Assembly (NCBI GenBank): GCA_037176905.1
Contig: JBBBWG010026756.1
Span: 102,758 to 143,290, forward strand
Source of the DNA: Azolla pinnata
Lineage: Eukaryota > Streptophyta > Polypodiopsida > Salviniales > Salviniaceae
Length of the DNA: 40,533 bases
Direction of reading: 5' to 3'
Positions 11,520 through 21,582 of this stretch are shown one piece after another. Made by a program: the position numbers and the translations under genes. The notes below the pieces were generated by a model. The model was not told the DNA's origin. It saw nothing but the letters and a program-made list of their open reading frames with translations, and made no database searches. The first letter of the stretch is position 1; the number at the start of each line of letters is the position of its first letter.

Positions 11520-11680
11520 GCTTAGGTTTTTCATTTTAGGGTTTTCAGGGGGGGTTTCAGGAGTTCTGTTTAGGGTTGTTTTTAGGGTTTTTTTTCAAGG
11601 GTTTTTTTAGGGTTTCCAGGAGTGTTTAGGGTTTCCAGGTGTGTTTAGGGTTTTTTTAGGGTTTTGAAAGGCATTTTCAG
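11520..11680 (+). repeat. Interstitial telomere-like TTTAGGG array
   Basis: Around ten TTTAGGG/TTAGGGTTT motifs, the plant telomere repeat, separated by variable T-runs and by AGGAGTGTTTAGGGTTTCCA-type linkers. The array lies 200-360 bp upstream of the Yippee-like start. Telo-boxes (AAACCCTAA in either orientation) are known plant promoter elements in growth-related genes, but so many irregular copies also fit a healed break or a decayed interstitial telomere. Confidence 0.8.
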
Positions 11681-11714
11681 GAAGTAGCAGAAGCTTTGGA
11701 AATTCCTGAAATAC

Positions 11715-11800
11715 CCTCCTTCTTCTTCTTCGTTCTTCTTTCTTCTTTCTTTGTTTGTTTGTTTGTTTCTTTCTTTTCTTCTTCTTCTTCTTCTTCCGTC
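11715..11800 (+). repeat. Polypyrimidine TTC/TTTG tract in Yippee-like 5' leader
   Basis: TTCTTC runs flanking four TTTG units end 5-10 bp before the upstream ATG at 11806. Plant 5' leaders are often pyrimidine-rich, and this one likely marks the transcribed leader. Confidence 0.85.
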
Positions 11801-11883
11801 TCGCCATGGAAGTTGCGTGCGTGCACAGCAGTCCATCGCACCGACCGAGCGACAGACGCAGCTCCCTCTTCCCAGCAGCTTTC

Positions 11884-13348
11884 ATGGCGGATTCCTTCTT
11901 CGGCGCCGTCTTCTACAGCTGCAGCAAATGCCGGAGCCCTGTGGCCTCCCACGAAGACATCATCTCCAAAACGTTCCAGGTATGCGCTCCCCTTTCCCTT
12001 CCCTTCCCTTCATTTCCCTTCCGTAAGTTCTTCTGTGCACATACGGCTTTCTTTCCTTCCTTCCTTCCTTCCTCCGGACGCACCGATGCGGTAGTCTTCC
12101 TCGCGTCTGCTGGTATGCGTACATGCCGTGCCTGCTCGGATACCTCGTTCCCATACACATCCCTGGTCTATCTGCCTGTTCCGCGTGTACATAAAATGGC
12201 ACGAGCTTTCGTCGAAACCCGTGTTTCTCCATACTCCTACCCTTACTTGAAGTGGTTGCTGTTGCTGTCTTCTCGTCCTACACATATATGCTTGGATGCG
12301 GGTAACCTACACACAGATGGGTTTCCGGCAAACATATGGCCAAAAGAGACGAAGATGCATATGCTTGTTTCTGGTTAACGGACATGCAGAAGGTTTCCTA
12401 CATTCATATGGCCACATGAAGCAGAGAAATCCGAGACTATACGTTCATTCAAGTATTGTGACCATATCACAAGAAAACCAAATTAACATCGTTCACCGCA
12501 CATGTAAAGCATGTAAAGATGGCAAAAAGATAAAAAGATGCTCTTTCATTGATTTTATTCTAGTTCAGGTCCATGGTTAGTTTGCACTTATATGTCTATA
12601 AATGGATAGGTATTTTGCTCACACATTCCAAATCAATTAAAAAAAGGGATTTGAATTTCCCTTAATGTGTGGCGGCAATTCTAGTTTCAGCAGAATTTGA
12701 ATGAGCTGTGATGCAAGAATCAACCACATTCTATTCATGCTGTTGGTAGTACTTCAAGTCTTTATTATTGTTATCTATGTTATACATAGAGTAACGCAAG
12801 GATGGAGAATAGATCAGAATTCTATCTGAGAAACTTGAAAAGCCAGCTTCTGTGTTTGACGTGATTATAAGCTCTGGAGTAACTCCTATCTATATCTTGA
12901 TATGTGCATGTGTGAACGCAAGAACCATTTAGTGCTCAGTGCAATATATGCACTTCAGAGCATTAGAAAAAACAGATATAATGTTTCTTTGTCGGATGTC
13001 TTTCAATTAGATGAATATATATACGAATGTTGACCTAACGTAGATTTGCAATTGGGAAGTTCTACAATCCCCTTAAGGAAGCTTATGTATGGGACATATT
13101 GCAAGTGATTATGTTGCTTGACACTTAAAACATTTTAATACAGTTATTGGAAGACAGTGTATTAGAGTTGGGAGACGTTGAAGCAAACTAATAAGCTTCA
13201 AATGTAGACTACCTTTCTGTATTGAAGGTTTAGAATTGTATTTGCATTGGTGAGGTAATATTTTCTTATCTTATTTTTTGAATGGTTTGTGAATTGTTGG
13301 GAAAGCTAACAGTAAACTGAAATTAATCTTCAAGTTATGAACATTTTG

Positions 13349-13401
<53 letters not shown>

Positions 13402-13687
13402 CTGGTTTGTCATATTGATCTTTAGCATACTCTTAAGAAGACAAGAATGGTAAACACAGGGAAAATACGGGCGTGCGTTTCTTATATGCAATCTTGTCAA
13501 TATAACAACCGGTGAGAAAGAAGATCGGCAGCTTATGACAGGTCTACACACTGTCGTGGATGTGGCATGTAGCCAGTGTCATGAAGGTTTGGGGTGGAGG
13601 TATGAAAAGGCCTATGAACAGAGCCAGAAGTATAAAGAAGGAAAATTTGTTCTCGAAAAAGTGAAAGTGATGCGCGAGGATCGATAA
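11884..13687 (+). CDS. Yippee-like zinc-binding protein (2 exons)
   Basis: Exons 11884-11979 and 13460-13687 join in phase 0 to give 107 residues, the normal Yippee size. [20 protein letters not shown] carries the first CxxC. After the intron come [35 protein letters not shown], and the second CxxC in [16 protein letters not shown], ending [12 protein letters not shown]. These are the conserved Yippee-domain blocks, so four cysteines for one zinc are present. Known for the family: small conserved eukaryotic proteins with a beta-barrel-like fold and poorly defined roles. Another in-frame ATG at 11806 with stronger context (GCCATGGA) would add 26 residues that are Ser/Arg-rich and not conserved; 11884 was chosen because it begins the conserved domain. 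The intron (11980-13459) contains a CCTT tract near 12040-12075 and a (TC)n tract just before exon 2. Confidence 0.92.
13352..13398 (+). repeat. (TC)n microsatellite in Yippee-like intron
   Basis: About 23 TC dinucleotides, 60 bp upstream of the acceptor at 13458-13459. Its length may affect splice-site recognition as an unusually long pyrimidine tract. Confidence 0.95.
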
Positions 13688-15043
13688 GAGCCCATTATGG
13701 TGAATGTCCACTCACACAAGAAGCCATCACATCTAATCTAATATTACGCTGATAAACTGCATTCTTACTTGAACAATGGTATGTGTGTTGGGATCATAAG
13801 CTTGTGCAATCGATTCTAGGCTCTTGTTGTGTGTGTGTGTGTGTGTATATACATGTATAAATAACCACATATAATCCTTCTTTCTTGCATAGTGATCCCA
13901 TGGCTGCTCCTACTCCATTCTCTTTATTCAGAGTAAGACTCAAGGACACAACTTACCCTGGATTGATTCTTGTATTTTATTGATAAACACCACCTCTCCA
14001 TTGATAAGAAGGCCTTTGATGTTTATAACTAATGACTTGCCTTTTTAACAATCTAAAGAGGGAGAGCGGATACGAGTGGATGCTTTATTTATAAGGAATG
14101 GATCGGTATCAGGATAGATATGAAAATGTAAAGTATACATTATGTATGATGATATGTTAGTTTTCTGGCGAAGTTATGACCTTGGTATCTATCTATTCAT
14201 TCCAAGTTTCACGAGATCTTGATATTGGAGGCGAAACTCGTCCACAAGCTGAGGGGCATGACCAAAGGTTTTTGATGGGTTCCCATGTGCAATTGCAAGT
14301 TGTGTAGCTGAAGCAATCCATGATATAATGCGATGGTTACGAGAAGCATGATAGTTTACTGTTTATAGTTGAAGGTGATTGTTTAATAAGTATTGTCGAT
14401 GGGTCCAAACCTTTCGGTGCCCGTCAACGACAACTTTGACTTCAATATGGGGGCTTCCAAGGAACAATGGCCCGACAAGAGGATAAGACAGTGAATCCCT
14501 TGCTACTTAGAAACTAAATTGCATGCGTTGATTGTATACTGTGCCCAATATGCTTCAAAAGATATCATCTTTATGATCAATCATGTGATAACGTGTTTTT
14601 CCATGATACAGCGCTCTTTTGATTCTTATACAGGTAATGGATGATTTTGATTGTACACAGCAATGGATTCGGTGTTTGATTACGAAATGGGTCAGAGGAT
14701 TTGTAGTCTATGAGGGATATGAGTCTAGATTTCATATCAATAAAAAACAAACCTTGCAAGCAGGTGTACGAAGCATATGAGCCTAACATATGTGAAGATT
14801 CGGGTTCCAAAGTCAATAGCTAGTATTAAAACATTCTTTACTTCCAAGGAATACATTCCTTTATGCATGGGAGTTTATCTGAAGCCTCCAATGATAAATT
14901 TACGTCATGATCTAATGAAATAAGATTAGCCATGGTTTTTGCTTGCCATGGAGCAAAGTCTGCTGAAACTTGACCCAATTGTAATGGTTCCTTCATATAA
15001 ACACACACACACACACACACACACATAATGTACATAATGTAGA
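13688..15043. other. Convergent 3' intergenic region between Yippee-like and START genes
   Basis: No exon recognised. It contains a (GT)n tract at about 13829-13848 and an (AC)n tract at about 15000-15025, the latter within the probable 3' UTR of the START gene (stop at 15044-15046 on the minus strand). The rest is AT-rich single-copy-looking sequence. Confidence 0.6.
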
Positions 15044-17607
15044 TTAATAATTCCTCAAGAGTTTCTCAGTCTCTAGAACATATGCCCAAACAGATGAGAT
15101 GAACATGTTCTTCACCATCTTTGCAGCTGTTGACTTTAGGTCTTCCTTGTGGAAGAGCTTCACCTCACAATCCATGGAGTTGTTCGCTTTGGAAAGCACA
15201 GAGGATAACCACAAGAGATGGGTAAAAATAAGGTCACGTTCTCTCTGCAACAAGTTATAGTGGCTTTTTGTTTTTGTTTACCTTTTGAGATTCGCCACCC
15301 TGAGAAGTAATCATGGGCAAGCGTTTTCGGGTCAATAGACATTGTAATTGGATGCTTGCATGCCTAGAAGGAAGCAGGTTAGTTACAAGCATAATTTATA
15401 GAATACTAGAAGACGTGAAATATTGGAACAAAACTTCGTGTTCCATTCTACACCATAGCTGTTGTTAAACATTGCATCATGTACGCAAAATCACAAGCCA
15501 TAGTTTATCTTACTCTATAGAACCATGCAGAATCATATGCCATAGTTTTGTCAATGCTTATAGCATCATGTACCATAGTTCTATATTACTTTGTAGAACC
15601 TTATATCCGTATGCCATAGTTTTAGCTTACTCTTATAGAACGTGTCATGACTATGCCGTAGTTTTATCTTACTCTATAGGACCTGTTATCCATATGCCAT
15701 CGTTTTATCTTTACTTAATAGAACCTGTCATCCATATGCCATCGTTTTATCTTACTCAATAGAACCCTGCCATGCATATGCCATAGTTTTTACCTTGCTC
15801 TGTAGAACGTGTTAATGCATGCAACATTCATATGCCTTAGTCTTTACCTTGCTCTATAGAACTTGCTAATGCATGCAAAGTCATGTTATAGTTTTACCCT
15901 TTGCTTGTATAGAACCTGTTCGTGCATACCTTTGTAACACAAAAGAATTGTCGTTTGCCCTCATCCTCCTGTTCCCAGGATTTGGACGCTGTAACATAGT
16001 CTCGTCTGCCGAGATATGGGTACTCCCTCGCAATGTGCCAGACCATTGTCCCGGAAGCTGGGTCAGCGTCGAGCTTCACGGCGTGCTTGAATTTGCTGTC
16101 GTTCTTCATTTTATACTCGTTGTCCATCATGAATGCTTTAAGCTTGTTGATATCAGGGAAGTCCTTATATATGGTTGTGCTAAGGTATTCTGTTGGTTCC
16201 TGTTACAATCCCCTTTAAACGATGTTAAAAAAGCTACCTATTTCCAGATGGCAAACTAGTTAGTATATATTCCATCTTAGAAATTGAATTTGAATGCCCA
16301 CAAGGCAACATGAATAAGTAGCCCTTTCCATTGAATCGTGACCTTTTATCAGAGATACCCAATACACAAACACCCAATGCTTTTTACTTCCAGTTTGTCA
16401 AGCCTAACAGCTACTAACCATTTAGGGTTAGCAAAGCTTTGTAGTTTCCATGATGGCTTTCATTAAGAACAAAGTAAAGGCCGAATCACATTTCTCAATG
16501 AGAAAGAACGATGTAACACTGTTTTAAAAACTATGTAGATACGATAGCCCACCTGCAGTTTCTAGCCTTCTTTATCAAGGCCTAGAGGCTTAAGTGAGCA
16601 ACGGGAAAGATTTAGTTATAACCACTGGGTTCATCTGCAAAACCTCTATAGTTAGTTCCTACCATACATGAGCAATACCTGGTCAACTTCTCTCTTCTTC
16701 AAGGTGTATGACAATGTATTTGTTTTGTTCGTGTATATCTGCTTCCACGCCTGCTCGTGTTCACGTTGAAGGCAATTCTCAATATAGGCCAACACTTTCT
16801 TGCCGATCGAGAAAGGGTAAACGGCATTCTGATGCATCAATGTGTGCGCCGGCGAAGATGAAGATGCTTCTTCACTTCCATCTGCCGAAGCTCTTCCATC
16901 ACTACGTTCAAGATTCATACAGCACCCACAGATTCCATTTGAGCTTTCATTTTGTTGTGAAATCGATCGAACATGTGAGCAAAGAAGAAGGAAAGGAAGA
17001 AAGAAAGCGCGGAATGTGGAGATGATGCGAATGCATGATGTTGCGGTCACTGATGGCTATCCGGAAGCTCGATGACGATGCATCAGAGACTGTTCTCCTC
17101 TATCAATGATGAATCAGTGGTTGTCTCACTAACACAGACAGTTAGGTGCTTGGCATGATGAAACGGTTTCGCAGATCACAGATTATGTGTCAAACGCCAC
17201 AGATCACAGACGTGATTATACCTGGCAGCATCTGTTTGTAATGTGCTGGCTGCAGGTTGCTGCTCAGGTGCATCCTCGGCTTCTAACTGCTCGATAGAAG
17301 GACCTGACTTCCGTGACGACAATTGGTTCCGCCGCCAGGTGATGACCGCAAACGCTATGGCACCCAATGAGGCAAGAATCGCTGCAGCGGACACATAGGA
17401 GCATGCCTCCACGAAGATCCCCCGTCTCTTCTCCTGCTTAGCGCCAGCCATATGGCCATGGTCATCGCCTCTTCCTTCGCTGGGGTCGATAATGGTAGCA
17501 TAATGGCCATCGTCACGGAGACCTGCAGCCTCATGGACGTCGTCTGCATCGTTACAGAACTCGAGCCACCAAGCGCTTGACTTCCTTGGCCTTCCCTGGG
17601 GTGCCAT
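15044..17607 (-). CDS. Membrane-anchored START (StAR-related lipid transfer) domain protein (5 exons)
   Basis: Exons from the 5' end: 17607-17222, 16943-16679, 16199-15930, 15363-15282, 15186-15044. All borders are GT-AG with compatible phases, giving 381 residues. The start MAPQGRPRKSS is the first Met after a GAA-rich leader. Residues about 69-91 (CSYVSAAAILASLGAIAFAV) form one predicted transmembrane helix, followed by an acidic/Ser-rich linker. Residues about 185-380 form the START domain: LAYIENCLQREHEQAWKQI, GAACCA-encoded EPTEYLS, FMMDNEYKMKNDSKF, IAREYPYLGRRDYVTASKSW, YFSGWRIS, CEVKLFHKEDLK, then a C-terminal helix WAYVLETEKLLRNY. This N-terminal-anchor plus START layout matches a plant family related to PCTP/STARD7-type phospholipid carriers. 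Lipid binding is inferred and the ligand is unknown. Intron 3 is filled by a 41-bp minisatellite. Confidence 0.88.
15485..15925 (-). repeat. ~41-bp minisatellite filling START intron 3
   Basis: About ten copies of ATGCCATAGTTTTATCTTAC followed by TCTATAGAACCTGTCATCCAT run almost to the donor site of exon 3 (15929). Copies at about 15656-15780 are the most alike. The two rightmost have extra ATGCATGCAA insertions. The intron spans 15364-15929, so the array is most of it. Confidence 0.85.
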
Positions 17608-17609
17608 GG

Positions 17610-18090
17610 AAGAAGAAACGAAAGAAGAGAGAAGAATCCAAGAAGAAGAAGGAACGAAAGGAGGAGGAAGATGAGGAGAAGAATCCAAGAAGAAGAAGAA
17701 ACGAAAGGAGGAGGAAGATGAGGAGAGGAATCCAAGAAGAAGAAACGAAAGGAGGAGGAAGATGAGGAGAAGAATCCAAGAAGAAGAAGAAACGAAAGGA
17801 GGAGGAAGATGAGGAGAAGAATCCAAGAAGAAGAAGAAGAAGAAGAAGAAGAAGAAGAAGAAGATTCAAGAAGACACGAAAGAAGGATGAAGATGAGGAG
17901 ANNNNNNNNNNNNNNNNNNNNNNNNNNNNNNNNNNNNNNNNNNNNNNNNNNNNNNNNNNNNNNNNNNNNNNNNNNNNNNNNNNNNNNNNNNNNNNNNNNN
18001 NAAGAAGAAGAAGAAGAAGAAGAAGAAGAAGAAGAAGAAGATTCAAGAAGACACGAAAGAAGGATGAAGATGAGGAGAAGAATCCTTGAA
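17610..18090. repeat. GAA-rich ~46-bp minisatellite in START 5' leader/promoter
   Basis: Tandem units AAGAATCCAAGAAGAAGAAG plus AAACGAAAGGAGGAGGAAGATGAGG repeat about four times at 17630-17825 and then pass into a pure GAA run. On the minus strand the START frame stays open through it as Ser/Phe/Leu-rich low complexity, but the conserved protein begins at 17607. Confidence 0.9.
17902..18001. other. 100-N assembly gap of unknown true size
   Basis: Exactly 100 N, the customary placeholder for a gap of unknown length. The sequence left of it (about 17826-17901) and right of it (about 18002-18078) is the same GAA run followed by ATTCAAGAAGACACGAAAGA and AGGATGAAGATGAGGAG, so the gap may be a failed overlap inside a repeat. 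Confidence 0.97.
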
Positions 18091-18169
18091 GCAGCAGGAG
18101 CAGAAGTAGTAGACGAAGAAGAAGCAGAATTAGCAGAAAGAAGTAGCTAGGAAGAAGAAATAAGGCGAG

Positions 18170-19250
18170 CATTTACCTCCATATTACTCCATGTTCTTCG
18201 CCTTTCCTGCGGTTTTCTTCATCGCACGCATGGAATGAAGACATCTATCTGCTTGTCAAGCCTCCATGGACCCTGATGCAGGAACTTATCCTACCTTTTC
18301 CTGCAGCTCCTTGATGCTGGCCTCATCTGTGTCATGCGGATGAGAATCAGAACCAGGAGCTTGAATCTCCGACTCATCGCCGATGCTCTACAGATCAAAA
18401 CGCCTCCATTTTCTTCACGGGAGCTAGACTTTGGAGCGTTCCGTTTCCTGGAACAACATTAACGGCTGCACCGCTGGAGCTTCTGCATATTGTTCCATGG
18501 ATCGATTGTGCTCTCCACATCCTCCTCGATTATGCTGTTGGTGGTCCATTTCTTGACTGTCGACTGTGTCATCCCGATGCTGTTGATTCCAATAGATCAG
18601 CTTCGTGGATGCTGCCGCGATCCATCTCCTTCCTCTCGATCCAAGAATCTGCAGTTTCCATTAGGTCGGCTCTACGACTGCTGCCTGCACCTCCTTCGCC
18701 TCCATCAAGCTGCACTCACCGTTTGTAAAGCCCTCTTGACGAAATCCGGCATCTCCTTTCAAGCCTCGATCAAGCTTCAGCTTCCATTAGATCATCCGCT
18801 TCATGAAACGCTGCCAATCTCCTTCAAGCTGCAGTCTCCATTACGTCATCTTGACGAATTAATGCCGGCGTCTCCTTTGCCTCGATCAAGCTGCAGTCCT
18901 CCCCATTCTTAGAACCTCAGCTTCACGCATGGTGCCATCTCCTTTGTCTCGATCCAGCTTTGCAACTTTCCTGGAGATCGGCTCCACGAATGCTGCCTGC
19001 ACCTCCCTCGCCTCAATCTGCCTCCCTTAGGTCATCTTGACGAAATCCGGCAGCGCCTTTCAAGCCTCGATCAAAGCTTCAGTTTCCATTAGATCCGCTT
19101 CATGAACGCAGCCGATCTCCAGCTTGAAGCTGCAGTCCTCCATTCATAGATCAGCTTCACGCATGGTGCCATCTCCTTCGTGTCGATCAAAGATGCAGTT
19201 TCCCTTAGATCCACTTGATAAACACCGAATCAATTGGATTTTGGAGTTCC
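18170..19250. repeat. Degenerate ~58-60 bp tandem repeat field (CTGCAGTTTCCATTAGATC...)
   Basis: Many eroded copies of a unit containing CTGCAGTCTCCATTAGATC, AGCTTCACGAATGCTGCC and CTCCTTCGCCTCGATCAAG, best seen at 18640-19210. A longer period is also present, since AGCTTCACGCATGGTGCCAT occurs at about 18918 and 19152. A 140-codon frame at 18490-18912 is a translation of the repeat, not a recognised protein. Confidence 0.75.
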
Positions 19251-19354
19251 TAACTTCTGTTAACCGAAAACAATAAGGGAATCCAGCAAGCAAACAGCAA
19301 CAACAGGAAGTAGGAAGCAATTCATAAATAGCAGCAGCAAGATTATGAATCGAT

Positions 19355-19590
19355 GACCATGAATCAAACGCAAGTAATCAAGCATCTATTTCAATATATA
19401 GGATCAAACGCAAGCTGTAATCAAACATCTATTTCAATATATCGAATCAGACGCAAGTAATCAAGCATCTATTTCAACATACAGAATCAAACGCAAGTAA
19501 GCAAGCATCGATTTCAATGTACAGAATTCAAAGCGCGTGATCTAATGCATTGGATGGTACAGAAACATCTATTTCAGTATGCAGAAACAT
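19355..19590. repeat. ~45-bp tandem repeat (CAAGCATCTATTTCAATATA)
   Basis: Five or more copies of AATCAAACGCAAGTAATCAAGCATCTATTTCAATATA (split here: AATCAAACGCAAGTAATC / AAGCATCTATTTCAATATA), the last ones degenerate near 19560-19590. It lies next to the 58-bp field but is unrelated in sequence. Confidence 0.8.
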
Positions 19591-21582
19591 CTGGACTAAT
19601 GCATTGTGCACACCTTTTAGTCATTTTTTCAGATATATTGAAGTTGAAATAGGCAGTAAAGGAGAGATTCTTCCCGGCGAAGTCTGTGGTATTTAATCAT
19701 AGCTAACAAAAACCTGATGGAAAGCACTTCAGCGATCGTGGATCCACACGCACCTCGCACATGTAGATGTATAAAACGTTAGAATAAGCAATTCACGATC
19801 AAACAAAACAAATTAAGTATGCTCATTCATTTACCTCCTTGAAATGCACAGGAAGAATTTGTGCGGATGCATCCGTGTAAAAGGCCAACATCACACAAGT
19901 TTGTCCAGAGAAACTTCATAGAACAGAAGATAAAATCATCGTCTCTAATGGATGGATGATGCTGCCTTCTTGGGCATACAAAAATAGACTGAACTTGAAC
20001 AAAACAAAGGCTTACCGTAGTTCGACATGCGAAGAATGCCGGACGATTATCAAAGGAAGTGTCGACGCAGCGGATGATGATGCATCTTTCCCTAACCGTT
20101 CCATTTGAGAGAGATTCGTAATTGTTCAGTTAAATTAGTTGGCGTTGTAAATCTGTTAGCTGTTGTTCGGTAATTTTCTCATACCGATAACCTTGAATTT
20201 TAAATTCGATTTACAACGACGTGTACCACAAATTTTTCGACTTTTGATTTGCGCAAAAGTACATAATTTTGACTTACACGAGTCATACCTGGTTCCGCCT
20301 AGAATTCGACTTCGGATTCTCGCACGCGAGCTTACAAAACTTGACTTTACAATGTCAGATCGGGATTTGGTGTTGCCTAAAAGTTTGATTGAGAAAGTTA
20401 GATTTGGTAAGGTCGGTGAGCCTGATTTGAGCGTGTTGTTTTGCGACTTCATCTCACAAACCCAATGAAATACCGCATCATGTTCCTATGCTTCTTACCA
20501 AGGTTTTGCTGCATATAAGCTCGACAAGTCGACCTGTATAAGCGAGGTCTAATCGCGGCCATCGAACACGAGAATTTGCGTTGGACCCAAATCAGCAATC
20601 GAATTAGAGTGATTGATATACCAATGGGAAGTAAGTGATTTCCAATGAAAGATCAATCTCTCGCCTTCGTTATCTTTGAGGCTTGTCTCTTGAACACTTA
20701 GTTTACATCCTATGTAGGTTCCGAGTGATGATGAATGACAGATGATGTCAATAAGAAGAGATTTATTTTTTTCACGCATGCCAATCGAACAATCATTAAC
20801 AAGCTCTCAAAGTCATTACTCTAACCCCAAATTCCTGATCCCCCCAGGGGTATCAGCTTATGAATTTGCTTGCAAACTTTTAGTAAGAATGCTAAACAAA
20901 TAATTATGAATGAGCTTAATAGATATTACCCAAATTTGCCAATGTGAAAAAGCATAGTTGAATGTTCACTTGTCATCAAATTGCATGGTTGGCCCTGAAA
21001 TGGAAATCGAATCAAAATACAGTTCATAGAATGAAGACTTAAATTGATTACCACCTCTGCCCATCACACACTTGATTGTCGAAATACCATTGACAGGCAA
21101 CAAATGCAAATAATCAGCGAAGATCACCAACATATCCACACCATAACCTTCCATTATATTACCATAAAAAGAATATTGCAGGCGCAGCCTGTTTTGAAAT
21201 CAATTTACACAATGCTTTTGCATGACATGTAGGGATAATGGTAAAATCATTACCAAAGTAATACAAAACTTATACGTGGAGGAACATCTCCCGTGTAGAG
21301 CTTTAACTTACCTCGGTAAAAAAAGCCCAGCCACTTCAACAAGGGCATGTATATATATATATAAGCAAATTCTGGATGGAGCAGATTTTTCCAAGCCCAG
21401 CACTAGAAGGGTTTTAGGGTTCAGGGTAGTTCTGGTAATGTCGTTTCGGGTTTAGGGTTTAGGCTAGAAACACAATCATCCCAAATCATCAGAATTTCGC
21501 CGTATATTTCTTTTCTTTTATCCACATATGCACATGATAAAAGGCAAGAATTGAGCAGAAGTAGAGGTTTGTTACATGATCC
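19591..21582. other. Intergenic region without recognised gene
   Basis: AT-rich stretch between the START gene's upstream repeats and the stop codon of the coiled-coil gene. Plus- and minus-strand frames of 60-100 codons exist at 20156-20468 and 20966-21154, but neither has a recognised motif nor convincing exon borders. The right end carries a TTTAGGG-like patch (21408-21466) that would fall in the 3' flank of the coiled-coil gene. Confidence 0.55.
21408..21466 (+). repeat. Short telomere-like TTTAGGG patch
   Basis: GGTTTTAGGGTTCAGGGTAG and GGGTTTAGGGTTTAGGC are two clusters of plant telomere-type units within 60 bp, in the same orientation as the larger array at 11520-11680. Confidence 0.6.

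Noticed and set aside
17176-17826. N-terminal extension of the START protein through the GAA minisatellite (Ser/Phe/Leu-rich)
   Set aside because: The frame is open only because of the repeat. The Met at 17607 has good context and starts the non-repetitive protein.
18490-18912. 140-codon plus-strand ORF
   Set aside because: Composed of repeated Leu/Ser/Pro-rich segments mirroring the 58-bp DNA repeat; no homology recognised.
20156-20468. ~100-codon frames on both strands in the intergenic region
   Set aside because: No recognised motif, overlapping frames of equal length on both strands, no exon borders that extend them.
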